From Mesorhabditis belari (lineage: Eukaryota > Nematoda > Chromadorea > Rhabditida > Rhabditidae): a stretch of 64,000 nt of DNA. The notes beneath the pieces are model-generated. The model searched no databases. It was not told where the DNA came from and was given only the letters and a program-made list of their open reading frames with translations. The DNA lies in contig CAUEEP010000917.1 in the NCBI GenBank assembly GCA_958450365.1, positions 210,001-274,000 of the forward strand, written 5' to 3'. The position numbers and the translations under genes were made by a program. Of the stretch, positions 1 through 13,500 are shown in pieces; the first letter of the stretch is position 1; each line of letters opens with the position of its first letter.

Positions 1-88
1 TCTAATCTAGGTTACTGTACTATTTCTTTAATATCTAGGCTAGGTTACTGTACTATTTGATTCAACTAACTCAAATTGCCAAATTCAG

Positions 89-3000
89 TAGCGTAGCCGG
101 TACGACAATCTGTTGCGAGCGATCGTTGAGCGAAGTTCGAAGTTTCTCCGCAATTGGCACCGAGCCAAGCAAAGACGAAAAAGAAGAAAGTTGTCCACCA
201 GGATGGACACCATACAATCAAGAGAAAATCGTAAGAAAACAAAAATGATATGAGCAAAATCATAAAGCCTACTTTCATAGATTTGTTCCCCATCAAAGGC
301 ATCTCCATGCCCCGGAAAATCCGCTTGTCTTCGCGCCGCTTCCACTCAAACTCAGCACATTTGTTGCTCTCCCGGTTTGTTGGATTCAATCGGCAGAAAT
401 CTCATTTCTTAGGCTCAGTGACCGTACCATTTTTTGGTGATCGATGTCCAGTGAATCGTTCAAGGATTGAATTGATCAACGGGGCACCAAGGCGATGCTC
501 TGCCTATAGTCCTGAGTGTTCGGATGGGTGAGTCTTGTTGTTAATCGATTCTTTTTAATTAAAATAATAATTGATAAGGATAAAGGTAAGTAAAGTACGG
601 TGAAATTGCTGTAATAAGTTAGATTCTACATTCTAGATTCTACATTCTAGATTCTAGATTCTAGATACTATTAGGTTGATGCAAAAGTCTTTTTCATTTT
701 TTTCGTACTTCTTTTGAAAAATAACAAAGTCATCAATTAACCTATGGTTTGCTCTAAATGAAAAGTGTTTATTGTTGAATTTCCCATCTTTTTAAGTCAA
801 TTTGGGTTCACTTTCAAGCAAATTCGAGAGTGAAAACGGGTTTTTCATAAAAATCTATAAAAACCTCTATAAAGAAATTGGCTGAATCAATTTCTCCGGA
901 AAATCTGAAAAAATATCTAACTTTTTGTGCTCTATCTTTTATTTATTAACATCAAGATTGGTTTCCTTAGCTAAAGCGTCTAAAATGCCGTCGCCTTTTT
1001 TGACTACCCGACTTCAGGCTCTCAAAAAAATCTAGACATAAGACATTTTAAACTCGTTTTAATGTCATTTTGCAGAAAAATAATTGGCCTTTCGAATGCA
1101 ATAAACCGTTGTTCAATTGGTGCATTTGTTACTTTTTAACGGAAGTACGAAAAAAATGAAAAAGACTTTTGCATCAACCTAATAGATTCTACATTCTAGA
1201 TTCTACATTCTAGATTCTACATTCTAGATTCTAGATTCTAGCTTCTAGATTCTAGATTCTAGATTCTAGATTCTAGATTTCATTTAGATTCTAGTTTAGA
1301 TTCTAGATTCTAGATTCTAGATTCTAGATTCTACATTCTAGATTCTACATTCTAGATTCTAGATTCTAGATACTAGATTCTAGATTCTAGATTCTAGATT
1401 CTAGATTCTACATTCTAGATTCTACATTCTAGATCCTAGATTCTAGATTCTAGATTGAATTCCATTCCTAGCTTTTCACTTTTGTTCTCAACGTGTCCAG
1501 TTCGATCAGTGTTGGGACTATTTAGACGTAGGCTTTAATGGGAAAAGAAGAAAAGACTGTTAATTCCTTTCTTTCTTTCTTCCTCTCTTTCTTTCTTTCT
1601 TCCTTTCTTTCTAATCCCTCAAGAATGGACACTTTCTTTCAAAAGAGACGAAAAAGGGGCCAGTCTATCACTAGAAAATCATTCCATTGATTGATTGATT
1701 CATCTACTATGTAATCAATTTAAGAATGCTTCTAGCTGGCTTCATTTTGCTATGGTTTGTTATTAAGCTATTAAGAAAGCTATTAAGAAAGAATCTTGCA
1801 AGAACTTTTGATTAATCAAATCTTTTGAGCAGCTTTTTGAGCATCTTTTTGAGCGTCCTTATGCTCAAATTCTTGGAATCAACGATTTGTTTCTCTTTGA
1901 TCAATGATTTCTGATCAATTTCCCTATGATCTCTTAGTTCAATCAAGCCATTTCTGGTATTATTCGAAAGCCTGAGATCTCCTCTATCTAACGATATAAA
2001 AAGTTCATAATGATATGATTTTTGGATGAAGTTATGAGCCTTTAAAGTTGGGCTAAATTTTGGCCATAGATCGTATTTTTGCGACTATTCTATTAAAACA
2101 TTGTCAGCAGTGAAACTGATAGGAAAAGTGGCTGGGTCGGTTGACTGTAGACTGAACCATAAAGATCCCCGAGACTTGCGTCCAGGCTAGACCTGGACCT
2201 GGACCCTGGCCTAGGTGCTGCAGATCTGATCCACGCCAGTAGCTAGAGCTGAACCTGGCTTGGCTTGGCCTGGCTTGGCTTTTGGCTTTCCCTGGCTTGG
2301 CTAGGCCTGGCTTGTCTTGGCCTGGCTTGGCCTGGCTTGGCCTGACCTAAGACCCGATTCATACACTAACCAGGCACTTATTTTGATATCCCAGGCCTGA
2401 ATCCAGCGCCGATCTTGCTTAGCTCGAATCTAGAGTCCAATTTAGAGAACACCAAAAGTCATTCCAGAAGTGAAAAGCTATTTCCAGGTACACTTGCCAG
2501 CTTTCATACCTCCGTAAGCACATGCTCTGCTGCTCGACTACAGTACGCGCCCAGCAACCAGCACAGGTATTTTTGAAGTCTGCTTTTGATGGCATTTAGC
2601 GTATCGCGTAGTTGTTACTGTTTCCCAGATAATTTAGTGTGAATTTAAAACTAAACAAAACTATTCTAGTGATTCGATACCTCTAAATGTCCTCTAAAAA
2701 TAGTCATCATTATCGTTCTTCCTTTCTTCTTTCCTTCTTTCCTTCTTCTTCCCTTCTTTCCTTCTCCTTCCCTTCTTTCCTTCTTCCCTTCTTCTTTCTC
2801 CGTATCTTTCCTTCTTCCCTTCTTCCCTTCCTCTTCCCTTCTTTCCTTCTCCTTCCCTTCTTCCCTTCTTCTTTCTCCGTATCTTTCCTTCTTCCCTTCT
2901 TCCCTTCTCCTTCCCTTCTTTCCTTCTCCTTCCCTTCTTCCCTTCTTCCCTTCTTCTTTCTCCGTATCTTTCCTTCTTCCCTTCTTTCCTTCTTCTTTCC

Positions 3001-6000
3001 TTTAAATCGTCGTGAATGTTTTACAAAAAAAGGATTATTTTCAAATCGAAATCTAGATCCAAAATTGTATAAACTTATAAAAATAGTAATTGATATTTAA
3101 AAAGATCATTAAAAACTGAAGCTTTTCAAATTTTTCAGCTTCAATTCACGTGTCCACAAATCGGTCAAACGCCAGTCGTTTCTCAGCAAGGGAACAACGT
3201 TTTCTGCAGTAATGCCGGACAAAGAGACGTTTGCCCAATCAAGTACTGTAATTCATCTTTAAAATATCAAAAAAACCCTCTAAATATCTAAGAAATATCT
3301 AAGAAAACTTAAATGCAAAGCTTTAAAAACACGAAACTAAACTTAAAACATCAAAAATGATCAACTTTTCTCGATTTTTACCACTTGGAAAAGAAAACTT
3401 TAAAGGGGGGTATTAATCGCGGCCGGTTTAAAAATTTAAACAAAACTAGCTTAATTTTGGTTTATTTTGGTTTATTTTGGTTTGTTTTGGTTTGTTTTCG
3501 TTTGTTTTCGTTTGTTTTCGTTTGTTTTCGTTTGTTTTCGTTTGTTTTCGTTTGTTTTCGTTTGTTTTCGTTTGTTTTACTTAAAGCCCCCCCCCCCCTT
3601 TAATATTAATATATATTATTAATCGGTATTAATCGGGGGGTATTAATCGGGGGGTATTAATCGGGGGGTATTAATCGGGGGGTATTAATCGGGGGGTATT
3701 AATCGGGGGGTATTAATCGGGGGGTATTAATCGGGGGGTATTAATCGCGGCCGGGTGACGATCAAAAATTTTTTTTTTTTACGGCGACCACCTTTTTTTT
3801 ATTTTAATATCGCTGATTTGATTATAAAAAGAATAAAAATCACCCCGGCTAGAGTGATTTGATGGGTTTACAAATTTTTGGAGACACTGCAAGGCTTGGA
3901 GAAAAACAAGATCATCACTCATCAGACACCTCAGCTAAAAGGCATCTATTTGAGAAAACCAAAACCACAAGCGCCCACAAATGGAAAAAAGATCTAATTG
4001 TGTTAATCAAAGCGCTGACGTCCTAGCGAAGACGTCCTACGGTGGAGGAGATCCAGTCACTTCTGGTGAAGATGCGCTGGAAATTGATAAGATAGGAAGC
4101 CGATTTGAGGAACTGCTGTACTTGAGCGACGATGAAAGTGAGCAAGAGGAAGAATTATAGATTAACAATTTATTGCCGTAGGACGTCTTCAGCGCTTTGA
4201 TTGACACAATTAGATCTTTTTTCCATTTGTGGTCGCTTGTGGTTTTAGTTTTCTCAAATAATAGGTTGATGCATAAGTGTTTTCGTTTTTTTCGTACTTC
4301 TGTTAAAAAGTAACAAATTCACCAATTAATCTATAGTTTGCTCTATAAAAAAAGTGTTTTTTTGTTCAATTTGCATCTTTTTAAATGAATTTCGGTTCAC
4401 TTTCAAGCAAATTCGAGAGTGAAAAACGCCTTTTTCGTAAAAATCTATAAAAAACTCTACGGAAAAATTGGCTGAATGAATTTCTCTGAAATTTTGGCGA
4501 AATATCAAACGTTTTGTTTTCTCTATCTTTTATCTATTGACACGAAGATAGGTTTTCTTTAGCTAAGGTGTCTAAACCGCATCATCGAGTTAGCCCTTTT
4601 TGACTACCCGACTTCATACTCTCAAGAAAATCCAGGCATTCAATATTTTTAAACCCGTTTTAATGTTATTTTGCAGAAAAATAATTGCTTTTTCTAATGA
4701 AATCAACCGTAGTTTAATTCGTGCATTTGTTGGCTTGAAACGGCAGACGAAAAGGAACGAAGACACTTATGCATCAACCTATTAGATGAACTAGATGAGG
4801 AACTAGATGAAGAACCAGATCAACAACTAGATGAAGAACTAGATGAAGAACCAGATCAACAACTAGATGAAGAACTAGATGGAGAACTAGATGAACTAGA
4901 TGAAGAACTAGATTAACAACTAGATGAAGAACTAAATGGGGAACTTGATGAAGAATTTGATGAAGAACTAGATGAACTAGATGAAGAACTAGATGAAAAA
5001 CTAGATGAAGAACTAGATGAACTAGATGAAGAACCAGATCAACAACTAGATGAAGAACTAGATGGAGAACTAGATGAACTAGATTTAGCAACTAGATGAA
5101 GAGCTAGCTGGAGAACTAGATGAAGAATTTGATGAAGAACTAGATCAACAACTTAATGTTATTTTGCAGAAAAATAATTGGTTTTTCTAATGAAATCAAC
5201 CGTAGTTTAATTGGTGCATTTGTTGGCTTGAAACGGCAGACGAAAAGGAACGAAAACACTTATGCATCAACCTAATAGGTGCCTTTTAGCTGAGGTGTCT
5301 GATGAGTGACGATTTTGTTTTTCTCCAAGCCTTGCAGTGTCTCCAAAAATCTTGTAAACCCATCAAATCACTCTAGCCGGGGTGATTTTTATTCTTTTTA
5401 TAATAAAATCAGCGATATTAAAATAAAAAAACAGGTGGTCGCCGTAAAAAAATTTTTATTGTCACCCGGCCGCGATTAATACCCCCCTTTAAGTAAAACA
5501 AACCAAAACAAACGAAAATTATGCTAGTTTTGTTTAAATTTATTTAAAATTTACATATTTCTTTCGTAAATCCAATAAATTTAGAAATAAGCAAAAAAAA
5601 ATTTCCAGTTCTTTATGCGTTTCGGCAGCGAACAGTCAAGGATTGCTCATTTGCTGCTTCAGCTCGCCGACCAATGTCCAAGTAAAACCATAAAGCCATA
5701 TTGTTGTTTATTTCACACACAAAAAAGGATATTCATCTTTTGGATAAATGAAAACTCGAATACTGTAACCTCGTTAGCGCCTAGCTACCAAAATCCTAGA
5801 GGTGACTTAGCTTAAAAACGTCAAAATGTAGATTCTGGATGTCACAGAAGATTTTGAGATTGTTTCTGAACAGAAAAGTTGAAAGCAGTAGAAGCTATCG
5901 TCACCCGTAACGTCTACAGCAGCTTATCTACCATAATCCTAGAGGTGACTTAGCTTAAAAACGTCAAAATGTAGATTCTGGATGTCACAGAAGATTTTGA

Positions 6001-7551
6001 GATTGTTTCTGAACAGAAAAGTTGAAAGCAGTAGACAGCTATCGTCACCCGTAACGTCTACAGCAGCTTATCTACCATAATCCTAGAGGAGACCCAGCTT
6101 TAAAACGTCAAAATGTAAATCCTGGATGTCACAAGAGATTTTGAGATTGTATCTGAACAGAAAAGTTGAAAGCAGTAGACAGCTATCGTCACTCGTAACC
6201 GTATTATATCAAAATCTTTGTGCACCTTTTCAGCCGATTTGCCCGAACAACGGCCAACCGCAGCCGAGTCTTGGCGGCAGCTTTGTCGCTTGTGATATCA
6301 CGAATCCGATTTGCAACACTGGGTACCTTGAATTTAGATAAGAAACATTTTAAAATAGAATATAATAGCACTTCAGTAAGTTTGGCTCTAATTTCCGGGT
6401 CTTTTGAAAGAATACGGGTCTTTTGAAAGAACCCGGGTCTTTTGAAAGAACCCGGGTCTTTTGAAAGAACCCAGGTCTTTTGAAAGAACCCGGGTCTTTT
6501 GAAAGAACCCAGGTCTTTTGAAAGAACCCAGGTCTTTTGAAAGAACCCAGGTCTTTTGGAAGGGTCTTTTGAACGAGTCATCTCACTTTGAAAGCCTATA
6601 ACTTTGTCTAGAGATTATATTTTTGCTAAATTTTTCTATCGTTGAATAGAGGAGATTTCAGGCTTTCAAATGATACCAAATAGAGCTTAACTGGCTTTTT
6701 TCATTTCCATGCAACGAGGCGACACGAGACCAGAGTTGGATTGGTCTCGGAGTTGGCTCTGATTTCTTTGGACTCATTTATCCAATCAACCTCTATTTGA
6801 TCTCATTAAAAAGCCTGAAATCTCCACTATTCAAAGATACAAAAAGTTAAGAATAATATAATCTCTGGACAAAGTTATAGGCCTTCAAAGGGTGACGACT
6901 CGTTCGCTCCTCGAGTCGAATGGGCTTCATTTGCTCGGAGTTGGCTCTGATTTCTTTGGACTCATTTATCCAATCAACCTCTATTTGATCTCATTTGAAA
7001 GCCTGTCCTGTCCTCTGTAATTTTTATTTTGTAGATTCACGTGTGTCCGCGCGTCGAACGATTTTCAGACAACTCTCTGCTGTGCGCCGGGCACAAACCC
7101 GAGCAGTCCGATTTGCCCAAATCAGCAAACTGTTCAATTGGTGAGATTTGCTAGGGAAATAATTTGAATTGCTTGAAAAATTCAAAGACAAACGACTTTA
7201 GACAAACGGTCAGCCAACTTTCTGCAATCCGTCAATAATTTCCGGGTGCTCGACGGGTTTCACGTGTACCCAAGCGGCGAATATGGCTGGAACATTTATC
7301 TGTTGCAGTGCTGCTGGCATATCGACTTGTCCCGCGAATTTCAGCCCCAGTTTGGACAATCTTGGAAACCAGGTATTGGACTTGGTTTTTTCGTTGTTTT
7401 GTGATTTGTTTTCTAGATCTTCTGCACACCAACAAATACAGCCGGTTGCCCAGGCGGATCGCAGTGTCTCCAATCGCCGAATAATCCCGCGTTTTTCTTG
7501 TGTTGCAGGTGCTAATAAAAAAAAGGCAAACTTACTAAAGAGCTGAACTTG

Positions 7552-7587
<36 letters not shown>

Positions 7588-10500
7588 TCAAATTTCGACA
7601 TCAAAACTTTCGAATGTAGCCATTTCTTTAGAGTTTTTACTGTTAATTTCTTACTTTTCTTAATTTTCTTATTTTTCTGACTAGGAAAAGGCATGAATAT
7701 CGAAGAAATTAAAAGCTAAACCATAATGCAATTAACTGTAAAATGTGGGAAGTTGATGGAAAAGAAAAATGAAAACAAAAAGCTGCATCAGGAACCGAAC
7801 CCTGGTCTTTTGGTCTGAAGCCTATCGGGTTATCCATTAGGCCACGACCGCAGTCCGACTCGGAGAGTGAAGGAGCCTTTTAAAGCATCCGACTTTTAAA
7901 GCAACGCTTTCGATTGAAGTTTTCGATTGGTTTTTACCGATTTTCGATCGTGGTGGGTAGGGTATGGTGGTGGCCTAGTGGATAAGACTTTCGGCTTCAG
8001 CCCACGAGATCAGGGTTCGGCTCCTCCGGCAACTTTTTGTTTTTCTTTTTCTTTTGAACTTCTAGGATTTTGTAGTAGGAAAATTTGGGAGATTGTGATT
8101 TCAGATTCGGATTCCTCATATCCGATTTAAAGTAGGTGATGATCCAGACCAAAGCTTGAGTTCATGCCTTTCCCTAGTATTCCTTTCCTTCTTTATAGAG
8201 TTCGAGCTAATTCTAGAATTCTCACTTTTCCAGGTCCACAATAGCGCCTCGAGTTTGTCCAAATGGGCAAAGTGCGTTGTTGGGTCCAAATGGGAATCTC
8301 GTTTCGTGCACTGGACCGGGAGCGCCTTGTAGTCAAGTGAGTTTCGGTGTTCCAGCGAAATTTCGTCATCGTCATTTCATACTCATCAATCCAATATAAT
8401 AGAGAAGTCAGGCCCGGGGATTACTGTGCATTTTTGACGGCTGACAGGGTTTGCTTCTGACCTGGTTCAGAAAAATTGCCATAGACTGCCTTAGACTGGC
8501 TTAGACTGCCTTAGACTGCCGTAGACTGCCTTAGACTGGCTTAGACTGCCGTAGACTGCCTTAGACTGCCTTAGACTCCCTTAGACTGCCGTAGACTGCC
8601 TTAGACTCCCTTAGACTGGCTTAGACTGCCTTAGACTGCCTTAGACTGCCTTAGACTGCCGTAGACTGCCTTAGACTCCCTTAGACTGGCTTAGACTGCC
8701 TTAGACTGCCGTAGACTGCCTTAGACTGGCTTAGACTGCCTTAGACTGCCGTAGACTGCCTTAGACTGCCTTAGACTGGCTTAGACTGCGGTAGACTGCC
8801 TTAGACTCCCTTAGACTCCCTTAGACTCCCTTAGACTCCCTTAGACTGCCGTAGACTGCCTTAGACTCCCTTAGACTCCCTTAGACTGCCTTAGACTCCC
8901 TTAGACTGCCGTGGACTGCCGTAGACTGCCTTAGACTGCCTTAGACTTCCTTAGACTCCCTTAGACTCCCTTAGACTCCCTTAGACTTCCTTAGACTGCC
9001 TTAGACTCCCTTAGACTCCCTTAGACTCCCTTAGACTCCCCTAGACTCCCTTAGACCTAGACTAACAGCCAATCAAAAGTCATCTAGCCATTTCTAGCCG
9101 AACTACATTTGCACTTTATCCCCAGTGCTCGCTCAATATTACTGTTGTGGTGTGAGTACACAAGTTGCTGTTTGTGCCGACGGACGAGAGACCTATCAAC
9201 AGGTAAAAAAAATCATCATAAAAATCATATAATATTATAAATCTTCTAAACAAAGCTCTAATATATGTCTCTAATTCCATATTTATTTCACTTAAAGAGC
9301 GATCTTTAGATTGCAAATAGCAAAAAGATTGCAAATTTTTGATTTTTGCACATTTCAAATGCAAATTCCTAATGTAAAATAGCGATAAAAAAAGAAAAAT
9401 AAAAAATAAATTCGAATAATTACTCTGTAAAATCGTAAAAATTTGCCATTTTGCCATTCTTTAGATCTCCGGTTCAACATATTCCTGTAGTCCGCTTCAA
9501 GTTCCCACCGGTTGCCCAATCGGCTACGATTGTGCACAAAGCAGCGTTTTGGGTGAGTGGATAGGCTTGATCTGTAATTTGTGTTCATTGTAAACAAATC
9601 CCTTCTAGTGCACTGGATCGTTATTTTTTCGTGAGATTTGATGAAAAATGAAAGATTGAATGTTTGAATGAAAGATGAGGCTAAAAGTTTGAATATAAAA
9701 AGCTTTGCTGGGAAAGATTGTAATCTGTATACGATAGAAAAACTCATCCTTCTTACTATACTGTAATTGTTGCACAGTAAGATCTGTGCCTACAGAAGAG
9801 CTCTGCCTACTGTAAGATCTGTGCTTACAGAAGATCTGTACCTACTGTCAGATCTGTGCTTACAGAAGATCTGTACCTACTGTCAGATCCGTAGCTACTG
9901 TCAGATCTCTACCTACAGAAGATCTGTACCTACAGAATCTCTACCTACAGTACCTACAGAAGATCTCTACCTACAGTAAGATCTGTATCTACTGTCAGAT
10001 CTGTACCTACAGTAGGAACCATCCCTACAAGCAACTTACAGTACTTATCAATCCAAGAATCAACTTCAGGCACCTACGTCTGTTGCCGAACGATCGTCAC
10101 AACAATCTCTCCATTGGTTGGTTATAAGTTGATGCTTGGTTGATGAGCTGATGCTTGGCTGGCTAGATATGCTTGGCTAGATTCTATATTCAACCGAGAT
10201 GTTTTTTAATTTAATCTTTACTATATTTTGAGGGTCACAGCTAAAAAAAAACTTTTCAGAATCAATGCCCAAGCGGTTGGAATGGCTATCGAAATGAAGT
10301 CACTGGTGAGAGTCGCATGTGCACTGGGCCCTTTGATATGAGGTAATTTCTAAAGCAGATTTAGAATGTCTAGAATATCTAGAACATCTAGAACATCTAG
10401 AACATCTAGAACATCTAGAATCTCTAGAATCTCAACTTTAAAGCATGTCTAAGACATCACAAAGAATTATTTAGTTGTCCAACCGGCTACTCTTGTACTC

Positions 10501-13500
10501 CGACGACAAACTCGTTTCTTGGCGGTACTTCGTCATTCGCTTGTTGCAGGTAGGTTCTCAAAGCCGAGTCTGTACTTTGTACCCTCAGAAACACAGCAGG
10601 TTTACTAGAGCCTTTACTAGGTGTTTACTAGGTTTACTAGAGCCTAGAGCCTAATCCTTTAATACCGTAAACTCAACGTGTTAAAGACCATGCGTTTCCG
10701 AGAGCACAAAGTGCAGTCGACTCATACAGTGCTGGATTGCTGTAAACTGATCCAGACTGAATCCAGACTACCGTAATCCAGACTGAATCTAGACTACCGT
10801 AATCCAGGCTTGAAAACCTACTACATAAATCTCGACAAAGATTCCCCTTGATCTCCCTGCATATCCCTGCATATCCCTGTAAAATTCAGTTCCAGATTGG
10901 CCACTACACTTCGTTGTATCACTGGGCAACCGCTACTAATGAACAATCAACCACGTTTATGTTCTTCACAACGACTCAATCAATGTCCACCCTCTTACAC
11001 GTGTCAACAATCGACTGTGGTTTGTCGAAATTTGCATTTAAACTTCAATCTTTATCTATATTTATGCATTTAGCCATCGATCACGATTTGCTGCACCAAT
11101 ATTCCTTTTCCATTGTCGAGGTGAGTTTCAGTTTACTTTAGCTTACAGGACTCGCTAGTCAACTTCTTCAAAGCTACCGTAATCCCGATCTCACGTCTAA
11201 AGCACGTTCCTTAGCTACCGTAAACTTAAATCCTTGTCTAAAACGTTTTCCAAAACATGGCTTTTAAAAAAAAGCTACCATCACCTCGTTTTCTAAAAGT
11301 TTCTTTTAGCAAAAGCTATCGTAATCCCAAATCCGTGTCTAAACGTGTCATTTAGCCAAAAGCTACTGTAATTCTAAAGCATATATTCTCATCAAAAAGC
11401 TTTCGTAACCTGTCTAAAGGCAACCGGAGTACGGTGGCTTTTTTCTATCTTTCAAACAGTGTACTTTGTACTTAAACGAACCCTTTCTAGTGCACTTAAA
11501 CATTTTTAGGGACAGCAGTTTACTGTGCTCGGACGGTTCGCAGCCGGCTTTCGTCGGGACAAGTGTTTGTTTTGAATAATTTTTTTATTAGTTAAACAGT
11601 TAGTTGATAGTTATAGTTAAATAGTTAACTATTTAAGTATTTAACTAGGCAACTACTTACCTAGGTAACTACTTACCTAGGTAACTACTTACCTAGGTAA
11701 CTACTCACCTAGTTAACTACTTACCTAAGTAACTACTTACCTAGGTAACTACTTACCTAAGTAACTACTTACCTAAGTAACTACTCACCTAGTTAACTAC
11801 TTACCTAGGTAACTACTTACCTAGGCAACTACTTACCTAGGTAACTACTCACCTAGGTAACTACTCACCTAGTTAACTACTTACCTAAGTAACTACTTAA
11901 CTAGTTAACTAGGCAAATCACGCGCACATTCTCAGAAATAGCTACAATATCAGCTACATTATCAACCACATTATCAGCTACATTATCAGCCATATTATCA
12001 ACCACACTATCAACCACGCTGTAGTTAAAACTTTCCCTTTATCAGGTGCAATACTGCAGTGATGTGGGTGTTCAATCGACTTGTCCCTCATCGTATTTGT
12101 GTCAACAAAACACTTCAGGGCGTAATTTATGCTGTAGGGTTAGGCGGTGAGTGAGGCTTCATTTGAATCTGAGTGAAGATCATTTGAATCTGTTTTTAAA
12201 CAGATTCAAATGATTCAAAGCATTTTGTCTCTAAAAAATCCGATTCTAGAGCTCGAATCGCGTCGAGTAAACGAATCGAGAAAAGCGGGACGAACGACTC
12301 GCAATGGGTTTGCGGAGTGGGCACGATTGCTCAATTGAACGGCGGTGATCCGATCAAATGCGGTGATGATCGGGATTGCAAAAAGGTAAGGCGACTGGGC
12401 TTGTTCTAATGTTTAAAATCGTCTTCTATTTTGGTATCTACATTAGGCAAATATGATATTTCAATAAAAAACGGTGCCTTTTGCTCGAATCTTATTCAAA
12501 AACACGAATCAGATCTAGATCTGATCTGATCTGAGTCGAGATCAATCGGGGATGGTCTAGATCTAGATCTGGTCTAGATCTAGATCTAGACCAGATCTAG
12601 ATCTAGATCTAGACCAGATCTAGATCTAGATCTAGACCAGATCTAGATCTAGATCTGGACCAGATCTAGATCTAGATCAGATCTAGACCAGATCTAGATC
12701 AGATCTAGACCAGATCTAGATCAGATCTAGACCAGATCTAGATCAGATCTAGACCAGATCTAGATCAGATCTAGACCAGATCTAGATCAGATCTAGATCT
12801 AGATCAGATCTAGATCTAGACCAGATCTAGATCTAGATCTAGACCATCCCCGATTGATCTCGACTCAGAACTACTCTGGAAATGAAACTTTAGTCCAGAT
12901 GATGGCCATTTGTTAAGATTTATTGACTAGAACTAGAATCGTAACCCATTTTCAGCCAAACTCCTGTCTTCAATCACCTTTCCATTCAAATTCTTCTTTC
13001 TGTTGTCAGCGAGCCGTTTGCCCGTCCGGAGTTTCTTTAGCGAAAATGGGCAGGTTGGCTAAGATTGATACCCAAAAATGGAATTACAACTGAGTAGAAT
13101 AGCTAAATGATGGCTTCATTTGACTCAGAATTTCACGCTGAATCCAAATCTCCTTTCCGTTTCTAATTTGAAGCACTCTATCAAAAGTTATAAGCTTGTA
13201 AAGTTTTGATAGTTGATTTGATAGTTTTTTGATGTTAATTTGGCTCTGTTTAATAATAACTAATTAAAAGAAAAGAAAATCTTTTATGAGAAGTAATTTA
13301 AGAGAAAATTTTATCTAAAAATAGAGAAGAATTGGATTTATGAAGCGAAGAAAGCAAAAGAAAAGAGTTTTTGATGGAGTGGAGGTTTTCCTTTGGATTC
13401 TAACACATTACCATTTAGCTACCGCAAGCAAATCCACATTATAAATGCTTATAAATCAAAAAACTATCATTAAATCATCAAAAATCATTAAAAATCATTA

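Larger units (their letters stand above)
3430..5540. mobile_element. Large composite foldback element
   Basis: The right arm (about 5275-5540) is the reverse complement of the left arm (about 3430-3953). Both contain GCGGCCGGGTGAC, a run with ACGGCGACCACC, and a stretch ending CACTCATCAGACACCTCAGC. The left arm is longer only because two short motifs have expanded in tandem (3465-3580 and 3633-3750). A second nested inverted repeat, a mariner-like MITE and an expanded GAACTAGAT array sit between the arms. The whole lies in the lustrin intron 3243-5608. Confidence 0.7.

Noticed and set aside
4774..5091. 105-aa minus-strand frame of Leu/Val/His repeats (HLVLHLV)
   Set aside because: The GAACTAGAT minisatellite read in reverse; not a gene.
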